Assembly: GCA_018242295.1 (NCBI GenBank)
Contig: JAFECE010000011.1
Span: forward strand, 992,001 to 1,056,000
DNA: 64,000 nt
Source: Pseudomonadota bacterium
Lineage (GTDB): Bacteria > Pseudomonadota > Alphaproteobacteria > Rhizobiales > Hyphomicrobiaceae
Reading direction: 5' to 3'
The first letter of the stretch is position 1, and every line of letters begins with the position of its first letter. Positions 59,380 to 64,000 of the stretch are shown one piece after another. The position numbers and the translations under genes were made by a program. Below the pieces are notes generated by a model. It did no database searches, had not been told where the DNA came from, and saw only the letters and a program-made list of their open reading frames with translations.

Positions 59380-60627
59380 ATGGCGAAAAGCACGCACCGA
59401 CTGAACGCAATCAAGGCTGCCAATGTGAAGGCGGTCGGAATGCATCCCGATGGAGTTGGCCTCTATCTCAAGGTGGACAAGGGCGGTTCCAAGTCGTGGG
59501 TGTTCCGCTACATGTTCGATCGGCGGCAGCGTTATTTGGGTCTCGGATCTGTGACTTCGGTCAGTCTCGCAACCGCCCGCTCGTTGGCCGGCGATGCGCG
59601 CCGCCTGCTCGATCTCGGTCAGGATCCGATTGAGGCGAAGCGATTGGCGGAAAAGGAGGCCGCCGCTGACAAGGCTCGCTCGATGACGTTCAAGGAATGC
59701 GCCGAAGCCTACATGGCCGCGCACGAGCCGAGCTGGAAGAACGCAAAGCACTGCGAGCAGTGGCACAGCACCCTTCGACGCTATCTCTATCCGAAGTTTG
59801 GCGGCGTCGCGGTCTCGCTAGTCACAACCGAAATGGTTCTCGAAGCTATACAACCTATCTGGCACTCGATGCCGGAAACGGCATCTCGGGTGCGGGGCCG
59901 GATAGAGGTCGTCATCGATTGGGCGAAGGCGCGTGGTGCCTTCTCAGGAGAGAACCCTGCCCGCTGGCGCGGACACCTTGCGAACTTGCTGCCGAAGCCG
60001 TCAAAGGTCGCCAAGGTCGAACATCACGCGGCGATGCCGTTCGATGACCTACCTGCATTCATGTCGGAGCTAAGAGCTGCGACGGGCCTGACATCGCGCG
60101 CGTTGGAGTTCACCATTCTCACGGCCGCTCGAACCACGGAAGCGCTGGGTGCGCAGTGGAGCGAGCTCGATCTCGAGAAGAAGATCTGGACAGTTCCTGC
60201 CGTGCGGATGAAGGCTGGCAAAGAGCATCGCGTGCCGCTGTCGCCACGGGCTATCGAGATCATCAGAGAGCTGGAAACGATCCAGCGGAACGAGTTCGTC
60301 TTCTCCGGCGAAAAGCCTGGGCGGCACCTTAGCAACATGAGCATGTTGATGTTGCTGCGCCGCATGAAGCGAGGCGAACTTACTGTTCATGGCTTCCGAT
60401 CGACGTTCCGTGACTGGGCCGCAGAGACGACGAGCTTCCCAAACTTCATCGTGGAAATGGCGCTCGCCCATGCGATCGAAAGTAAGGTCGAAGGTGCCTA
60501 TAGGCGAGGGGATCTATTGGAGAAGAGGCGGGCTTTGATGGCGGCGTGGGGTCAGTATTGCGCGAAAGCGAAAATGCGTTCCGCCGTCGATGACCCAAAA
60601 TTCGCTAGGCTTTTCACAGGCAGCTGA
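59380..60627 (+). CDS. int: P4-type tyrosine integrase
   Basis: 415 residues, normal for the family. The N-terminal DUF4102 arm domain is evident (IKAANVKAVGMHPDGVGLYL, SWVFRYMFDRRQRYLGLGS). Catalytic domain: Arg in LTAARTTEALG, HxxR in HGFRSTF, final Tyr in EGAYRRGDLLEKRR. It starts 148 bases after the right attachment site of the tRNA-Tyr element. Its stop codon falls inside a tRNA-Arg-like fragment. It may be the integrase of an older element in the same tRNA-Tyr gene or of one in tRNA-Arg. Confidence 0.9.
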   Translation: MAKSTHRLNAIKAANVKAVGMHPDGVGLYLKVDKGGSKSWVFRYMFDRRQRYLGLGSVTSVSLATARSLAGDARRLLDLGQDPIEAKRLAEKEAAADKARSMTFKECAEAYMAAHEPSWKNAKHCEQWHSTLRRYLYPKFGGVAVSLVTTEMVLEAIQPIWHSMPETASRVRGRIEVVIDWAKARGAFSGENPARWRGHLANLLPKPSKVAKVEHHAAMPFDDLPAFMSELRAATGLTSRALEFTILTAARTTEALGAQWSELDLEKKIWTVPAVRMKAGKEHRVPLSPRAIEIIRELETIQRNEFVFSGEKPGRHLSNMSMLMLLRRMKRGELTVHGFRSTFRDWAAETTSFPNFIVEMALAHAIESKVEGAYRRGDLLEKRRALMAAWGQYCAKAKMRSAVDDPKFARLFTGS

Positions 60628-60671
60628 CTTCTAAGCAGAAGGTTGCAGGTTCGAATCCTGCTGGGATCGCC
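60621..60671 (+). other. tRNA-Arg(TCT)-like 3' fragment, attachment scar
   Basis: CAGCTGACTTCTAA (anticodon loop with TCT), AGGTT, a perfect T arm (GCAGGTTCGAATCCTGC) and GGGATCGCC. The 5' half is missing, so it is not functional. It is the sort of duplicated core left by a tRNA-targeting integrase. Confidence 0.7.
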
Positions 60672-60909
60672 TATCACTTCAACCTCCTACTTCTAACGAA
60701 TTCTATCAAGAATCTTCATTGGGTGCGATCCGGGTGCGATAAAAGTCGACGATCCGATCTGGCGGCCCCCTGATCGGTCCCCGGGCCATGCTCCAACGGG
60801 TGCCTATGATCGCTATTGCATCCGGTCCCGATGCGACCGCGCTTATCGCGCCAGGAAATAGCACAGCGTTTCGACAGGAAACGCGTCCGTTACTTGGACG
60901 CTGAGGACC

Positions 60910-61440
60910 CTAAAATATCGAGTCTTCCTGCATCTCGTCCAACGGTCGCGGATAGGTGCTCGACGGGCCGGCTGATGTGTGTTTGCCAAGTGGTGTCGGA
61001 TAGCTGCTGACGGTTGATGGCAGCGTCGATGTTTTTGAGGTCGTCGTACCGGAAGCGGTACTGTTGGTCGTGGTGCTCTGCCCTGAAATTGACGACGATT
61101 GCAAAATCGAATTGTAAGAAACGCCAGGAGCAACGCTTATTACCGTTGCTGTGAACTGGTCGGGATTGGCAAGTGTCGACGGCGAGACCCCCAGTTGAAG
61201 CCTCAATGGCGTTTCTGCAGATGGATCCAATCGGTTTGCCTCTACGGGCGAAGGATTAACTGGGGTCGCGACTTCAGTCGAACCCGTCGCTGTGGACGTG
61301 GTTGTCGTCGTACCTGGGGTCGTTGATTGGGAAGATGGGCTCTGAGAAGACGGTGACGTGGTCGTGGTATCCGTCGATTGAGCTCCAGTGGGAGACGCGC
61401 CTAGCGTCAAAACTAAAGCTGCCAAATGCATCGGTCGCAT
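60910..61440 (-). CDS. Secreted Ser/Thr-rich protein
   Basis: 176 residues. Signal peptide (HLAALVLTLGASPTGAQ), then long runs of Thr and Ser to ~residue 60, a more ordered part (PLRLQLGVSPSTLANPDQFTATVISVAPG), then another Ser/Thr-rich stretch. ATG 61440 has GGGGGAG upstream. Unknown function; the mature part is probably extended and surface-exposed. Confidence 0.6.
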   Translation of the reverse strand: MRPMHLAALVLTLGASPTGAQSTDTTTTSPSSQSPSSQSTTPGTTTTTSTATGSTEVATPVNPSPVEANRLDPSAETPLRLQLGVSPSTLANPDQFTATVISVAPGVSYNSILQSSSISGQSTTTNSTASGTTTSKTSTLPSTVSSYPTPLGKHTSAGPSSTYPRPLDEMQEDSIF

Positions 61441-61812
61441 TTTTGCTCCCCCGAGCGGGCCGCACACAACACGGCGGCGGTAAAAGACAACTGCCAGTCG
61501 CGTCCGAGTACATACAACAATAGAATGTTAGCGACAGCTAGGCCTCGTCGCGGAATGCCGGGTCGTTCTTCCGATCTATTGCCAGCGGCTGAGCTTCTTC
61601 CCGGAGATGCTAGAGCATGAAGCGGTCGCGGAACTGTTTTTGCCGCTGAAATAGCGCCTCTGACCGCCTCGAATATCAACGCTGCACGATGAGGTTGCTC
61701 AAGATGATAAGAACCAAAAAAATAGACGCTTCAACGCGTCAACAAACATAGTAAGTTTCATCGGCCTCGCCCCGCAGCTTAAATCGCAACACTTGCGAAT
61801 TTTTCTCACTGC
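61441..61812. other. Intergenic region upstream of glpK
   Basis: 372 bases without a credible gene. It should hold the promoters of the divergent Ser/Thr-rich protein gene and of glpK. No operator recognised. Confidence 0.4.
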
Positions 61813-63321
61813 ATGACCCACATTATTGCCATCGACCAGGGCACCACCTCGACGCGAGCGATGGTATTCGATGAAAGGCTCGCGCCCGTCGCATCAGCAC
61901 AGAAAGAGTTACGGCAAATCTATCCTTCGCCCGGGTGGGTTGAGCACGACCCAGAGGAGATCTGGTCGGCAGTCGTCGCGACAGTGCGGGAAGCGATGTC
62001 TGAGGCCAACATCATCGCTAAGGATGTGGCCGGGATCGGGATCACCAACCAGCGCGAGACGACGATCCTCTGGGATCGATCAACGGGCAAACCGATTCAA
62101 AATGCGATCGTATGGCAAGATCGGCGAACCGCCGACGCCTGCACCAGAATGCATGCTTCAGGCCTTGAGCCTGGCATCACCGAAAAAACCGGCCTCGTGA
62201 TCGATCCCTATTTCTCAGCGAGCAAAATTGCTTGGCTGCTAGACAACGTGAGCGGTGCTCGCACTCTGGCAGAGCAAGGTAGTCTCGCGTTTGGAACTGT
62301 GGATTCGTTTTTGCTTTGGCGCCTCACTGGCGGAAAGGTCCACGCAACTGACGCGACCAACGCTTCGCGGACGCTCCTCTTCAATATCACGCGCGGCGAA
62401 TGGGATGCGGAGCTGTCGAACCAGTTTGCAATCCCAATGGGATTGTTACCCGAAGTTCGAGATTGCGCCGCGAACTTTGGCGAGACATTGCCAGAACTTT
62501 TTGGAGGGGCAATTCGGATTTGTGGAATCGCTGGCGATCAGCAAGCGGCAACGATTGGGCAGAGCTGCTTCACGCCGGGGATGATGAAGGCAACGTACGG
62601 AACCGGCTGCTTTCTGTTGCTCAACACAGGTTTCGAGCCAGTGCGTTCACGTCGTCGTCTACTCACCACCATCGCTTACCAGTTTGGTGGCGAGCGTACG
62701 TACGCACTAGAAGGAGCGATCTTCATTGCCGGAGCCGCAGTACAGTGGTTGCGGGACGGTCTACATATGATCTCCCGGGCACCCGAGGCTGACGCGCTCG
62801 CGAAAAAAGCCGATCCCCAAGAGGAGGTCTATCTCGTGCCGGCGTTCGTGGGGCTAGGCGCGCCCTATTGGGACGCCGAAGCACGTGGCGCACTGCTTGG
62901 GCTAACGCGCAATTCGGGTCCGGCGGAGATCGCGCAGGCGGCCCTTGAAGCCGTTGGTTATCAGACACGCGATCTTTTGGAGGCGATGCATGCCGACTGG
63001 CCACGACGAACCGGCACAGTACTTCGCGTAGACGGCGGCATGACCGTGAGTGACGTTACCATGCAGTTTGTGGCCGACATCCTAGACGCGCCAGTTGATC
63101 GCCCAGTGGTGATGGAGACCACGTCGCTCGGCGCGGCGTATCTCGCTGGCTATCACGCTGGCATTTGCCCGGACCCTGCTGGGTTCTCGGAAAGCTGGCG
63201 GTTAGACCGGCGGTTTGTGCCCATGATGAATCCAGATAGACGCGCCCGCAAGTGGGCCGGGTGGCGGGGTGCTATTGCCCGCGCTCGAACGCCGTGCTCC
63301 GAGAGTATAAGATCAAAATAA
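61813..63321 (+). CDS. glpK: Glycerol kinase
   Basis: 502 residues, full length FGGY kinase. Phosphate loop [16 protein letters not shown] at the N-terminus, [25 protein letters not shown], the catalytic Asp in GIAGDQQAA (~residue 240), [12 protein letters not shown], and the family signature near [13 protein letters not shown]. It converts glycerol and ATP to sn-glycerol 3-phosphate in the cytoplasm. No other glp gene is in the window, which is unusual, though its neighbour to the right is cut off. Confidence 0.95.
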   Translation: MTHIIAIDQGTTSTRAMVFDERLAPVASAQKELRQIYPSPGWVEHDPEEIWSAVVATVREAMSEANIIAKDVAGIGITNQRETTILWDRSTGKPIQNAIVWQDRRTADACTRMHASGLEPGITEKTGLVIDPYFSASKIAWLLDNVSGARTLAEQGSLAFGTVDSFLLWRLTGGKVHATDATNASRTLLFNITRGEWDAELSNQFAIPMGLLPEVRDCAANFGETLPELFGGAIRICGIAGDQQAATIGQSCFTPGMMKATYGTGCFLLLNTGFEPVRSRRRLLTTIAYQFGGERTYALEGAIFIAGAAVQWLRDGLHMISRAPEADALAKKADPQEEVYLVPAFVGLGAPYWDAEARGALLGLTRNSGPAEIAQAALEAVGYQTRDLLEAMHADWPRRTGTVLRVDGGMTVSDVTMQFVADILDAPVDRPVVMETTSLGAAYLAGYHAGICPDPAGFSESWRLDRRFVPMMNPDRRARKWAGWRGAIARARTPCSESIRSK

Positions 63322-63518
63322 TGCTAAACCTGTCTTATCAGTGGGATCCACGCTTCCGGCCGTGGTCAACCACCAATTATTTCAAGATGATAACTCGACG
63401 ACCTGGCGCAGTAACGCGCTGTGCAGCGTTTATGGTCCAACATTGCCCGCAAGCGTTCTAAGCTCCATTGTTTGCGTCTGCTCGATTCGATTTTCCCATT
63501 TCCCACAAGACGTAAGCA

Positions 63519-64000
63519 ATGTTGGAAACAGTCACGCCTATCCAATTTCACGATATCGTAACTAGCGGCCGCACGAAGCCGAGCCGCGTATTTTGCGAAA
63601 AAAAGAATGAGGGGGATTTAGTCGAAGTCGTCGCAAAATTTTCGGCCGGCTGCGAACGAAAGGAAGCCGGGCTCGCTATGGAAGTCGTTGCGGCGTGTTT
63701 GGCGGCGGACCTCGGGTTGCCTATAGCCATTCCCTATCTATTGGACGTACAACGCGCTTGGATAGGAACGGTCACTGACCTCCGTCGCCGCGATTTAATG
63801 GCCCGAAGCAGCTCAATTGCATTCGGATCAACGTTTGTTGGCCCCGGATTTCGCTCTTGGAGCGCAAGCGACAAACTCTCAGCCGCTATGACGCCGACCG
63901 CAGCAGCTATCTTTGCCTTTGATGCATTTATCAATAACGCCGATCGGCGCGATGGCAATCCGAATTGTTTGATCCGAGGTCATGAGATCCGCATTTTTGA
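63519..64000 (+). CDS. HipA-like kinase domain protein (cut by window edge)
   Basis: 160 codons are visible from ATG 63519 to the window end without a stop. The start SGRTKPSRVFCEKK, then GLAMEVVAACLAADLGLPIAIPY, AFGSTFVGPGFRSW and IFAFDAFINNADRRDGNPN match the stand-alone HipA-like kinase family (HipA_2). The Asp/Asn of the last block belong to the kinase active site. The beginning is complete, and the product may belong to a two-gene unit continuing to the right. Confidence 0.75.
   Translation, partial: MLETVTPIQFHDIVTSGRTKPSRVFCEKKNEGDLVEVVAKFSAGCERKEAGLAMEVVAACLAADLGLPIAIPYLLDVQRAWIGTVTDLRRRDLMARSSSIAFGSTFVGPGFRSWSASDKLSAAMTPTAAAIFAFDAFINNADRRDGNPNCLIRGHEIRIF

Overview
The window looks like chromosomal DNA of an alphaproteobacterium of the order Hyphomicrobiales, possibly near Hyphomicrobium. 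The basis is family recognition: a DUF3606 protein, an NDUFS4-type complex I subunit, an OFA-family carrier, MgtC, many short secreted proteins of a kind common in that order, and moderately high GC. No rRNA or ribosomal protein genes are present, so the genus is a guess.

Layout. 1-2.5 kb: phage- or island-like small genes, one apparently frameshifted. 2.1-4.9 kb: a metal-ion operon (small leader ORFs, an NRAMP-related carrier with altered ion-site residues, MgtC). 5-9.4 kb: an S33-type hydrolase, copies of a short palindromic repeat, and small genes including a cold shock protein. 9.5-11.5 kb: ECF sigma factor, RskA-type anti-sigma factor and fasciclin protein. 11.7-13.9 kb: gene remnants, a DUF1796 protein and a noncoding block of tandem hairpins. 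14.9-16.3 kb: a 1.4-kb segment bounded by two identical 47-bp copies of the 3' half of a tRNA-Pro gene. 16.4-27.5 kb: ordinary chromosomal genes and tRNA-Gly. 27.6-38.2 kb: a divergent electron-transfer locus with a 2Fe-2S/flavin reductase, a diheme cytochrome b, cytochromes with 4, 10 and 5 haem motifs, a TPR protein and an outer-membrane beta-barrel protein. 38-45.8 kb: YceI, tRNA-Thr, exopolysaccharide genes, small secreted proteins, rlmB and tRNA-Tyr.

45.75-59.23 kb is an integrative element inserted in the 3' end of tRNA-Tyr. An intact tRNA-Tyr is followed at once by a tyrosine integrase, and a copy of the tRNA 3' end closes the element at 59,203-59,232. Cargo: a ParA / ribbon-helix-helix operon, an array of eight noncoding hairpin units with co-varying stems, a serine resolvase, a trypsin-like peptidase, an SRAP protein, a HigB/HigA-ImmA-type pair, and a two-gene module of a thymidylate-synthase-fold enzyme (with the Asp typical of dCMP hydroxymethylases) and a protein resembling alpha-glutamyl/putrescinyl thymine pyrophosphorylase clade 3. 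A second, P4-type integrase follows the right attachment site and runs into a tRNA-Arg-like fragment, so elements have accumulated in tandem here. The right end holds glpK and the start of a HipA-like kinase gene.

The points most worth following are the hairpin array, the thymidylate-synthase-fold/pyrophosphorylase-like pair, the cytochrome/barrel locus and the NRAMP-like/MgtC operon.
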